Shown here piece by piece: positions 8,485-15,386 of a stretch of DNA of 44,527 nt. The stretch is from NCBI GenBank assembly GCA_018385415.1, contig JAHAZA010000093.1, positions 1 through 44,527 on the forward strand, read 5' to 3'. A program made the translations under genes and the position numbers. The notes under the pieces were generated by a model. It saw nothing but the letters and a program-made list of their open reading frames with translations. It was not told where the DNA came from and did not search any database. This stretch comes from Treponema sp. (lineage in GTDB: Bacteria > Spirochaetota > Spirochaetia > Treponematales > Treponemataceae). Position 1 is the first letter of the stretch. Each line of letters starts with the position of its first letter.

Positions 8485-8948
8485 CAAATCAATTCTTAAC
8501 TTTTAATCTAGATAATTGTCTTTATGCTTTCAAAGTATTTAAAGTCCAGGAAGTTTTAACCTATACAACACCTGTCAAAGTACCTTGCTCTTCATCTTAT
8601 GTGGAGGGACTTATCAATTCACGGGATACTGGAATCTCTGTAATTGATTTAAGAAAAAAATTCAAGCTTCAGTCAAAAGAACCTGACAAAGAATCAAGAA
8701 TCATTGTTGTTGAAGTAAACAAGCCGACAGAAGCTGATCCTGATCATTTCTGCACCTTTGGAGCTGTCTGCGATTCCGTTCAAGAAGTCCTTGAAGTTGA
8801 AGAAATGTCTATCGAACCGCCACCAAAATTTGGAAACAATATTTCCTCAGAATTTATTAGTGGTCTTGTTAAAAAAGATAGTAATTTCATCATTATTCTT
8901 GATGAAGAAAAAATCTTTTCTGAAGAAGACATTCTAAAATCAAATTAA
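8481..8948 (+). CDS. CheW-like protein, last gene of che operon
   Basis: A 155-residue single CheW domain, similar to the preceding gene (MTNQFLTFNLDNCLYAFKVF parallels MIQQYLTFTVENTRYAINVF). It also replaces NxRG, here with INSRDTGISVIDLR. AAGGAGG sits just before the ATG, which overlaps the upstream stop codon. A strong terminator follows 30 bases later. Probably a coupling protein for the same array; whether both paralogues bind CheA, or one acts as a receptor-only filler, cannot be decided here. Confidence 0.88.
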   Translation: MTNQFLTFNLDNCLYAFKVFKVQEVLTYTTPVKVPCSSSYVEGLINSRDTGISVIDLRKKFKLQSKEPDKESRIIVVEVNKPTEADPDHFCTFGAVCDSVQEVLEVEEMSIEPPPKFGNNISSEFISGLVKKDSNFIIILDEEKIFSEEDILKSN

Positions 8949-8976
8949 CAATTTATTTTATTAAATCCTTTAAAAT

Positions 8977-9014
8977 AAAAAAAGACTTTCAAATTAATTG
9001 AAAGTCTTTTTTTA
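8977..9014 (+). terminator. Intrinsic terminator of the che operon
   Basis: AAAGACTTTC (8981-8990) pairs with GAAAGTCTTT (9000-9009), with T-runs on both sides, so it can stop transcription in both directions. Confidence 0.85.
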
Positions 9015-9058
9015 TAAGCACAGCTTATAATCTAGTTATATTCATAGTCATAGATCCT

Positions 9059-9239
9059 TTCACTTTCAGCGCTGAATCCCTCTCGCCCAGAAGAAAAACT
9101 TCGATTGGAACTTAACATACTCGGAGGAGTATTTTATAACAAAACAATCGTCTGTTAAATATGGCCAATCGTCCTTCTATGTTAGCTCAGCAACGAAGTC
9201 TATCGTCCAAGTGGACAATTGAGCGTTCCTGAAAGTGAA
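9059..9239 (+). ncRNA. Candidate 6S-like RNA (long irregular hairpin)
   Basis: This 180-base stretch has no plausible ORF but folds end to end. CACTTTCAG (9061-9069) pairs with CTGAAAGTG (9229-9237); CGCT/AGCG (9070-9073 with 9222-9225) continues the closing stem; CTTCGaTTG (9099-9107) pairs with CAACGAAG (9191-9198); TAACATA (9113-9119) pairs with TATGTTA (9178-9184). Between closing and apical stems lies a large internal loop with a C-rich 5' strand and a 3' strand that holds a small hairpin (GTCC-AAGT-GGAC). Closing stem, central bubble, 3'-side hairpin and terminal stem at about 180 nt is the layout of 6S RNA, which binds RNA polymerase. TATAAT at 9026-9031 and TATATT at 9037-9042 are possible -10 boxes. 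The strand is inferred from the hairpin position; a minus-strand RNA is not excluded. Confidence 0.45.
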
Positions 9240-9285
9240 CGTCCATATAACTAATTATTAAACTCTCGCATTTTACTGCTTCTAT

Positions 9286-9316
9286 CATGTTCCAACTTTA
9301 TTTAAGCTGGAACATG
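9286..9316. repeat. Inverted repeat after the permease gene
   Basis: CATGTTCCA and TGGAACATG form a nine-base-pair hairpin 12 bases beyond the stop of the minus-strand permease operon. No T-run follows on either strand, so it is more likely an mRNA 3'-end stabilising hairpin than a classical terminator. Confidence 0.4.
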
Positions 9317-9328
9317 AAACTGTTCAAA

Positions 9329-10291
9329 TTATTCCTTAACTGATCCCATTGTCAAACCAGAAATAATATACTGTGACATAAAGCAGTAGAATATAATAAT
9401 TGGAACCAAAGAAATGGCAATACCCATGTAAATAGCACCGAACTCTGTACGATAAATATCACCACGGAGCAACTGTACTAAGATAGGCAATGTCTTTTTC
9501 TTATCATCCTGAAGGAGAATCATTGGTGTAACGAAGTTGTTCCAAGATCCTACGAATCCGAAGATAGCCTGTGTTGCAAGAGCTGGCTGAAGAATAGGAA
9601 GAATGATCTGATTGAAGATTCTGAATTCTCCGGCACCATCAATACGTCCAGCATCAACCAATTCAAGTGAAAGAACTGATGCCATGTACTGACGCATAAA
9701 CAAAATTGTAGTAGCACTAGCAATTGCAGGAATTGTCAAAGGAATAAAGCTATTTGTTAACTGGAGTGTAGCCATGAACTGGTAGAATCCAATGAACGAA
9801 ATAGAAGCAGGCAACATCATAATGAAAAGGATGAATGCCCAAATGAACTTACGTCCTTTGTAATTATATACGTGCAATGAGTAAGCCGACAAAGCTGAGA
9901 AGTAAATACCCAACGATGTAGACAATACTGAAACTACCATTGAGTTCCAGAAACCCTTCCAAATCTGGAATTTACCCTGTGTAAAGTACAGGATAAAATC
10001 GCCAATGTGCAAGAACTGTCCTTTATATGAAGGAAGAGTGAAAATTGCACTCCAACCACCTGCCTCACCTACTGTGGCAGTCTTAAGACCAGATCCACAT
10101 GTAATCAACAAGTTCCAGTTCTGAACAGCTGATTTACTGAACCAAAGAGAAAGTCCAGCATTAATTTCTTCTGTTGTTCTTGTTGCGTTAACCAACATCA
10201 ACCAAATAGGTACGATGGCAACAACTACGAAAAATACCATTAAAAAGTAGATAATGGCTTTTCTTACTGTAATAGATGCTTTGTAATCCAT
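9329..10291 (-). CDS. Sugar ABC transporter permease, MalG type
   Basis: A 320-residue inner-membrane permease of the carbohydrate uptake family 1. Six transmembrane segments are visible, starting with VRKAIIYFLMVFFVVVAIVPIWLM. The EAA loop reads ELVDAGRIDGAGEFRIFNQIILPIL (about 220-245; the core is DAGRIDGAGEF), which contacts the shared ATPase. A 60-residue loop between TM1 and TM2 is longer than in MalG. It lies 11 bases after the larger permease on the same strand. No ATPase gene is present, so a multitasking MsmK/UgpC-like ATPase elsewhere must energise the system. Substrate not determined. Confidence 0.92.
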   Translation of the reverse strand: MDYKASITVRKAIIYFLMVFFVVVAIVPIWLMLVNATRTTEEINAGLSLWFSKSAVQNWNLLITCGSGLKTATVGEAGGWSAIFTLPSYKGQFLHIGDFILYFTQGKFQIWKGFWNSMVVSVLSTSLGIYFSALSAYSLHVYNYKGRKFIWAFILFIMMLPASISFIGFYQFMATLQLTNSFIPLTIPAIASATTILFMRQYMASVLSLELVDAGRIDGAGEFRIFNQIILPILQPALATQAIFGFVGSWNNFVTPMILLQDDKKKTLPILVQLLRGDIYRTEFGAIYMGIAISLVPIIIFYCFMSQYIISGLTMGSVKE

Positions 10292-10302
10292 TTTCTACCT
10301 CC

Positions 10303-12606
10303 CTATCTTCTACCCATATCGCTACGATCCTGCATGAAGAAGTAAATCAACATAGAGAAGATCATAGTAATTACGAATACACCCATGGCAATAGTAGAAC
10401 CGTACGCGTAGTCGTTTCCACCCTGGAATGCGTTGTTATACATATATACCACCATTGAGCGGATCTTGAAGTTTGGTCCACCACGCATATCTGTCAACAA
10501 GAATGGGATTTCGAAGAGCTGCATACCACCAATCAAAGAAGTGATAAGGATGTACAACATCATTGGTCTCAACAATGGCAATGTAATGTAAATTGTCTGC
10601 TGTCCCTGGTTTGCACCGTCTACTACAGCTGATTCATACAAAGAAGGTGAAATAGATGTAATACCAGCCATCAACATAATCAATGTCTGACCACACCACA
10701 ACCACCACTGGATGAATGCAACAATACCACGTGACCAAGTAACGCTTCTGAAGAAGTTTACAGCTTCGCGGAGCAATTCACCATCGAGCATAGATTCTGT
10801 ACGAACACCAATGTTGAACAAGAACTGATCGATAGGTCCGTTTGGATAACCGAACAAAGACTTGAACAAGATAGCTACGGAAGCAGCTGTCAACAAGTTA
10901 GGCATATAGAACAATGCACGGAAGAGGTTCTTTCCCTTCAACTGCATACGTGGATCTGTGAACCAAATAGCAAAGAGAAGAGCAATTCCCAACTGTGGAG
11001 CAAAGTTGAATGTCCACATGATGAATGTGTTAACTACTGATCCCCAGAAGTATTTATCGTCAAAGAGACGAGAGAAGTTTGTAAATCCTATTGGGTGTAC
11101 TGTGTTACATTTTGAAATTGCAACATCAAGTTTGTCAGCGTTTGGTCTCTCTTTTTCTGAATTAGAACATACTCTCAACGATACCTTTTTAGCATCATCG
11201 CTCTTGTTATAAGATATTGCACCAAGAAGGAATTTTCCTGAGTTTGTAAATTCATACAAGTTTTCTTTATCAACATTGAAAGATACAGTGTCACCATTAA
11301 CTTTTACTTTTGCTCTCTGGTCAAGAGAGAAGCTGCGGTTATTATACTGATATTCTTTGTTCATCAAGATACTTCCATTAGCTACAAGACCAATGAAATA
11401 TTTGTTTCCATCTTTGTCATATTCATAATAGTTTTCAGCAATTTCTACTTTACCGTTATGAATATTCATTGTCTGTTCAAGAACTACATCATGTTTAACA
11501 TTATTTTCAACACAGTTCAACTTTCTAGAAACGAAGAATGTACCGTTTTCATTTTTGTTCATGTAGTCATTGTTATTTGAATATGTTGTAATAGCAACTT
11601 TGCTGCCATCAGCAGCTTTTTCATAAAGCTTTTCATCAACAATATTCAATTCAACCTGTTCACCTGTAAGCTCAAGAGTTACATACTGATCAAGTACCAA
11701 AGTATGTTTATTACCATTTTCTGCGTATGGAATATCTTTTGTAAGGATGAACATAACTGGTTTTTTAACCTGAAGTTCAAGACCTGTTACTTCAGTTACG
11801 TCTTTAGCTTTAAGTCCACGAGCCTTTGCGAAAGCAGAAACTGGAATACCAGCTTCTTTACAAAGATCAAGAAGATTCATCTTTGATGATTTAATTACTT
11901 CATCAAGTGTTTTTTCTCCTGAAACATATGCATAAAGGTGGGCATATTTTACTTTTGCTTTCTTCAAGTATTTCTGAACTTTAGCATCATCATATTTATT
12001 TTCAGCAACTGCTTTTACAATTGCCTTATTTGTGATAGTGATACCACTTTCGTTTACAACGTTAAGCAGATTACCCTTTTCTGAAACCAATTCAGCAAGA
12101 GTTGCTTTTCCCTCTTGATATCTAACAAGAGCAGGTGGTTCAGGAATGTCTGAAGACTTGATTACGCCTTCAGCAAGAGCAAACTGTGTATTTGATTTAA
12201 GCATCTTTTCCATTTCTTCATAACGGATTTTTGCAAAATCAAATCTAAGGTCATATACAAGTTTACCTTTAAGCTTAGCCGAAACGTCAACCATTTCTGC
12301 ATTAGGTAAAACTTTTTCTTCTTTAACAGTTTCAGTTGTTTCTGCAACTTCTACTGGAGTTTCATATTTAAATGAGAGGAATCCTTTTTCAAGTTCATCC
12401 TCTGCTTTACTAAATTCTGACAAGTTCTTTGTAATTACATGAGAACCATGCCAGCCAGTCTTAAAGCCTTTCATATCTGTAAAAGACAACAAAACTGTGT
12501 AAATTGTTGGCCATAACTGGAAGAACAAGTATATTACGATGAATGGAATAACAAAGAATACACCATACTTCTGAAGTTTAGCCTCTGATCCTTTTTTTGC
12601 GGCCAT
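10303..12606 (-). CDS. Sugar ABC transporter permease, MalF type, with giant extracytoplasmic insert
   Basis: A 767-residue permease, more than twice the usual 300 residues. TM1 (about 17-42) is followed by an insert of roughly 450 residues before the conserved core resumes at NTFIMWTFNFAPQLGIALLF. The insert has a helical part and then three related beta-rich repeats at about 281-342, 354-408 and 410-466, each with an 'LVLDQ/VVLEQ/FSLDQ' strand and a 'DG(N/S)K' turn. The EAA loop (YESAVVDGANQGQQTIYITL) is intact. I start at the ATG complement of 12604-12606 because GGGAG lies six bases before it; the longer frame reads back into the attenuator hairpin. The insert occupies the same place as the P2 loop of MalF, which touches the binding protein. 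Confidence 0.9.
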   Translation of the reverse strand: MAAKKGSEAKLQKYGVFFVIPFIVIYLFFQLWPTIYTVLLSFTDMKGFKTGWHGSHVITKNLSEFSKAEDELEKGFLSFKYETPVEVAETTETVKEEKVLPNAEMVDVSAKLKGKLVYDLRFDFAKIRYEEMEKMLKSNTQFALAEGVIKSSDIPEPPALVRYQEGKATLAELVSEKGNLLNVVNESGITITNKAIVKAVAENKYDDAKVQKYLKKAKVKYAHLYAYVSGEKTLDEVIKSSKMNLLDLCKEAGIPVSAFAKARGLKAKDVTEVTGLELQVKKPVMFILTKDIPYAENGNKHTLVLDQYVTLELTGEQVELNIVDEKLYEKAADGSKVAITTYSNNNDYMNKNENGTFFVSRKLNCVENNVKHDVVLEQTMNIHNGKVEIAENYYEYDKDGNKYFIGLVANGSILMNKEYQYNNRSFSLDQRAKVKVNGDTVSFNVDKENLYEFTNSGKFLLGAISYNKSDDAKKVSLRVCSNSEKERPNADKLDVAISKCNTVHPIGFTNFSRLFDDKYFWGSVVNTFIMWTFNFAPQLGIALLFAIWFTDPRMQLKGKNLFRALFYMPNLLTAASVAILFKSLFGYPNGPIDQFLFNIGVRTESMLDGELLREAVNFFRSVTWSRGIVAFIQWWLWCGQTLIMLMAGITSISPSLYESAVVDGANQGQQTIYITLPLLRPMMLYILITSLIGGMQLFEIPFLLTDMRGGPNFKIRSMVVYMYNNAFQGGNDYAYGSTIAMGVFVITMIFSMLIYFFMQDRSDMGRR

Positions 12607-12640
12607 AAATACTCCCAAGTTTGTATTTTTAATTATGTCG

Positions 12641-12683
12641 AAAAAAAAAGTGCAGAACGACGTGGTCACTCTGCACTTTTTTT
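12641..12683 (-). terminator. Attenuating terminator between binding protein and permeases
   Basis: On the minus strand GTGCAGA and TCTGCAC (12650-12656 and 12670-12676) form a stem followed by nine or more T. It sits between the binding protein gene and the permeases, so most transcripts should stop here and the binding protein should be made in excess, as is common in importer operons. Confidence 0.8.
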
Positions 12684-12695
12684 CATTTCAAAGAA

Positions 12696-13970
12696 TTAGA
12701 AACCGAGTGTTACGTTAACCTGATCTTTGAAATCAGCGATAGCCTGTTCTTCAGACTTTTCACCGTTCATGTAAGCTGTAACAGCTTCAGCCCAAATACC
12801 TTCGATAGCCTGGTCAGTTCCCTGTGTAAGCTTTCCATCAACGTTGTTAGCCATAGCAGCGAATTCTGCATAGTGGTTCTGTCCACCAAGGAATGGTTCG
12901 CTGTATGTATCTTTAATCTTGTTTACTACATTGTTGTTAGATACGAGGTCACCTGTATCTTTAGCCCATCTTTCGAGGAAGCTATCGTCTGTAGCAACAT
13001 ATTTGATGAAGTCTTTTGCAAGGTTAGGAACTTTTGTGTTCTTGTAAGCTGCAACCCATGTACCACCCCAACGATATGGAGCTGGTCCAGGAATCATAGC
13101 CCAGTCACCAGATGTTGCTGGTGCGTTTGGTTTAAGAACGTAGTGGAGACCCCATGTAGGGAGGAAGTAAGACATTACTTCGATTGATGTTCCTTTTTCG
13201 TCTTTGAGTTCACCTTTCATACCAGCGAACCAACCTTCTGCCCACTGACCCTGGCGTCCTTCGAGACCAGCGTCCTTCATTTTTTTACACATTCTCATGT
13301 AGTCAACCATTGCTGGGTCAATAACGAGTTTTCCGTTTACAACCCAAGGATCTTTACGAGCTCCCTGGAATGGTTTGAAGAGGTCACCTGTTGTAGATAC
13401 TACAACACATTTTCCGTTTGATTTAGCTTTCAACATTTCAGCTGTTTCAACGAATTTGTCCCAGTCTGTGAAGTATTTCTGTACTTCAGCTGGATCGTCA
13501 GTTCCGAAATATTTTTTAGCCAATGAACGACGGTAGAACATAGCTCCAGGAGCTGCCTGCCAAGAAAGTCCATATACTTTTCCGTTGTAAGATCCAACTT
13601 CAGCTGGATATGCGATCATTTTTGATTTAACTTCGTTATAAACGTCTGTCAAATCGAGAAGGAGGCTATCACCCTGTTCAACATATTTGCGAACGAATGC
13701 ATCTTCGAGAGCGAATACGTCTGGAGCTCCTGTTCCACTTGCGAGAACTGGGTCCAATTTGTTAGGGAACTGATCTGTAGGTGTAAGAGAGTATTCTACT
13801 TCTACATCTGGATGATCAGGTTTGTAATAGTTGTCAACCATTGACTGAAGTTCATCTGTGAATGACCAGATTACCAATTTTTTTGCTTCTTCCTTTTTGC
13901 CACAGCTTGTAACTGATGCGATCATTGCAGCAGCAGCGATAGCTGAAAGAATAATTCTACTTTTCTTCAT
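12696..13970 (-). CDS. Extracellular sugar-binding lipoprotein of ABC importer
   Basis: A 424-residue cluster-1 (MalE-like) solute-binding protein. The N-terminus has a charged start, a hydrophobic stretch and the lipobox ASVTSC at about residues 18-23, so it is a lipoprotein. LVIWSFTDELQSMVDNYY begins the mature domain, typical of family 1 carbohydrate-binding proteins, and many surface Trp and Tyr residues fit sugar stacking. I use the ATG complement of 13968-13970 because GGAGG lies seven bases upstream; the longer frame has no such site. It is the promoter-proximal gene of the importer operon. Specificity unknown; the window's beta-glucanase makes gluco-oligosaccharides a reasonable guess. 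Confidence 0.93.
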   Translation of the reverse strand: MKKSRIILSAIAAAAMIASVTSCGKKEEAKKLVIWSFTDELQSMVDNYYKPDHPDVEVEYSLTPTDQFPNKLDPVLASGTGAPDVFALEDAFVRKYVEQGDSLLLDLTDVYNEVKSKMIAYPAEVGSYNGKVYGLSWQAAPGAMFYRRSLAKKYFGTDDPAEVQKYFTDWDKFVETAEMLKAKSNGKCVVVSTTGDLFKPFQGARKDPWVVNGKLVIDPAMVDYMRMCKKMKDAGLEGRQGQWAEGWFAGMKGELKDEKGTSIEVMSYFLPTWGLHYVLKPNAPATSGDWAMIPGPAPYRWGGTWVAAYKNTKVPNLAKDFIKYVATDDSFLERWAKDTGDLVSNNNVVNKIKDTYSEPFLGGQNHYAEFAAMANNVDGKLTQGTDQAIEGIWAEAVTAYMNGEKSEEQAIADFKDQVNVTLGF

Positions 13971-14047
13971 ATTTCCTCCAGGATACATGAACATAAAAAT
14001 TATAAGAGCCCGAAAGCTAGGCCTCCGGTTTTCCTCTTTGTAGTGTA

Positions 14048-14076
14048 ATTATCTATCCAAAGTTTTAAGTTGTCAA
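14048..14076 (-). promoter_or_regulatory. Strong sigma-70 promoter of the sugar importer operon
   Basis: On the minus strand TTGACA (complement of 14071-14076), a spacer of exactly 17 and GATAAT (complement of 14048-14053) give an 11 of 12 match. A/T-only tracts of about 35 bases directly upstream (14077-14114) resemble an UP element. Predicted start near 14041, leaving a 70-base leader. Confidence 0.8.
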
Positions 14077-14124
14077 CAAAAAAAATAAAAAAAAAGCCCT
14101 TTTTTTATTTTTTTCCCCTTTTTC

Positions 14125-14160
14125 AGAGGAATTTTTAGCTTTTAGTACCAAAATTCCTCT
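14125..14160. repeat. Inverted repeat downstream of the secreted-protein gene
   Basis: AGAGGAATTTT (14125-14135) and AAAATTCCTCT (14150-14160) are perfect 11-base arms, ten bases beyond the stop of the minus-strand gene at 14171. There is no T-run immediately after it on the minus strand; the next pyrimidine-free tract is A-rich. It may end or stabilise that transcript. Confidence 0.5.
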
Positions 14161-14170
14161 AAAATTTTGA

Positions 14171-15259
14171 CTATTTCCAGCTTTTGAAGATGTTTGTGAA
14201 ATATTTTTTATAACTTTCGTAATCTGATTCCAAAATTACCATTGTAAGAACAGCATTCTCTCCTTTTTGAAGTTTTGAACTTTGGGTAATAATTGAATTA
14301 ATTTTTTTATTACTTGTTGAACCTGTATAAGCAGTTGAATAGACGGTTATCTGTTTTGGTGATTTTATAATTGAAATTTTATTCCATGGAAGATAAGCCT
14401 CTTGTGCAGAAAGAAGACATGTCTTGATATAGAGATCAAGTTCCCAGCTGTTAATTGTTCCTGCAGTTACCATCGCACTGTCACCATAGAATAAAAGATT
14501 TTCTACCTGGCCTGCCTGTTTCCAGTTTTCATCAAGGGTAATTGATGATGTTCCAAAATCGTAATTTTTTGATTTTGCTTTTCCTTTAGCTTTATGAGTT
14601 ACATTATCTGCATAAACTGATGGCATAAAATTATCAAAGCTTTTATCATCTGATGACTTAAGGGAGCCGATTGCTACAACTTCAAATACAGAATCAGTTA
14701 CGGTTTCAATTTTTTTAATATTGAAAATAGGAACGTAATAGTCGTAATAGATGTTTACATCGCCACCAAACTGATACATTTCCTCTTTGCTTCTGAAGCC
14801 AGAATTAAGAAGGACAGTTGCATCAACATAAGTAACTGATGGATTTACAGAAGAATCCTGCGCAGCACGTGGAGAAATTTCACCTGCATTCTGGCGGCGC
14901 TTTCCAAATTCAAAAATGAGATCATGAATATAGTTAACAATCTCTGTGTCTTCCTGAGCTACAGGAGTCAAGAAACGTTCTCCGCTTAAATCGATATATG
15001 ACTTTGAAGGATCCAGTGTAAAAAGGAATTCAATGTTTTTAGGAGGAAGCTCTTCTGTTGCCGGTGCAAAATATCTGGCCGCATAAGTTAATTCATCATA
15101 TGTAAGAAAACCAATGTAGGATTCACGTGTAAACGATTTATCGCGGTAGTAAACATATTCCCCTGATTTATCCTTGATATAAGGGTTTACTCCAGGAAGT
15201 GCTGCAGCACTGAATGCCATAACTGCAAAAGCTAAAAATGCTAATAATTTTTTTTTCAT
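14171..15259 (-). CDS. Secreted protein of unknown function
   Basis: A 362-residue protein with a clear signal peptide (MKKKLLAFLAFAVMAFSAAA, cleavage probably after AAA or before LPG). The mature part is rich in Tyr, Ser and Asp and looks like a soluble mixed alpha/beta or beta-rich exported protein; no lipobox Cys, no second membrane segment and no motif I recognise. AAGGA precedes the ATG. It stands alone between the proS terminator and the sugar importer promoter. A seven-base inverted repeat (TTAGATT/AATCTAA, 15290-15308) lies upstream in its promoter region and could be an operator. Function not inferred. Confidence 0.75.
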   Translation of the reverse strand: MKKKLLAFLAFAVMAFSAAALPGVNPYIKDKSGEYVYYRDKSFTRESYIGFLTYDELTYAARYFAPATEELPPKNIEFLFTLDPSKSYIDLSGERFLTPVAQEDTEIVNYIHDLIFEFGKRRQNAGEISPRAAQDSSVNPSVTYVDATVLLNSGFRSKEEMYQFGGDVNIYYDYYVPIFNIKKIETVTDSVFEVVAIGSLKSSDDKSFDNFMPSVYADNVTHKAKGKAKSKNYDFGTSSITLDENWKQAGQVENLLFYGDSAMVTAGTINSWELDLYIKTCLLSAQEAYLPWNKISIIKSPKQITVYSTAYTGSTSNKKINSIITQSSKLQKGENAVLTMVILESDYESYKKYFTNIFKSWK

Positions 15260-15321
15260 TTATATTTCCTTATTAATATATGTGCTTATTTAGATTCGGC
15301 AAATCTAATTATCTTTTATAC

Positions 15322-15368
15322 AAAAAAAATCGACTGGCCTGATTTGTTACAAGCCAATCGATTTTTAA
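15322..15368 (-). terminator. Intrinsic terminator after proS
   Basis: ATCGATTGGC and GCCAGTCGAT (minus strand, 15353-15362 and 15329-15338) form a ten-pair stem followed by eight T. One position is G-U on the minus strand but C-A on the plus strand, which favours action on proS transcripts. Confidence 0.85.
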
Positions 15369-15386
15369 GCTGATCAGAACTATTTA

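Noticed and set aside
9074..9086. GAATCCCTCTCGC is identical to the 3' part of the tRNA-Ser gene at 19352-19364, suggesting an attachment site.
   Set aside because: Only 13 bases match, there is no integrase or island boundary, and the segment fits the internal loop of the candidate 6S RNA.
12873..13187. A 104-codon open frame on the plus strand opposite the sugar-binding protein gene.
   Set aside because: Cys- and Trp-rich antisense shadow of a strongly supported gene, with no ribosome binding site.
13990..14030. GC-rich segment in the leader of the sugar-binding protein mRNA, considered as a riboswitch.
   Set aside because: The possible hairpin has only about five pairs with a mismatch and the 70-base leader lacks motifs of a known riboswitch class.
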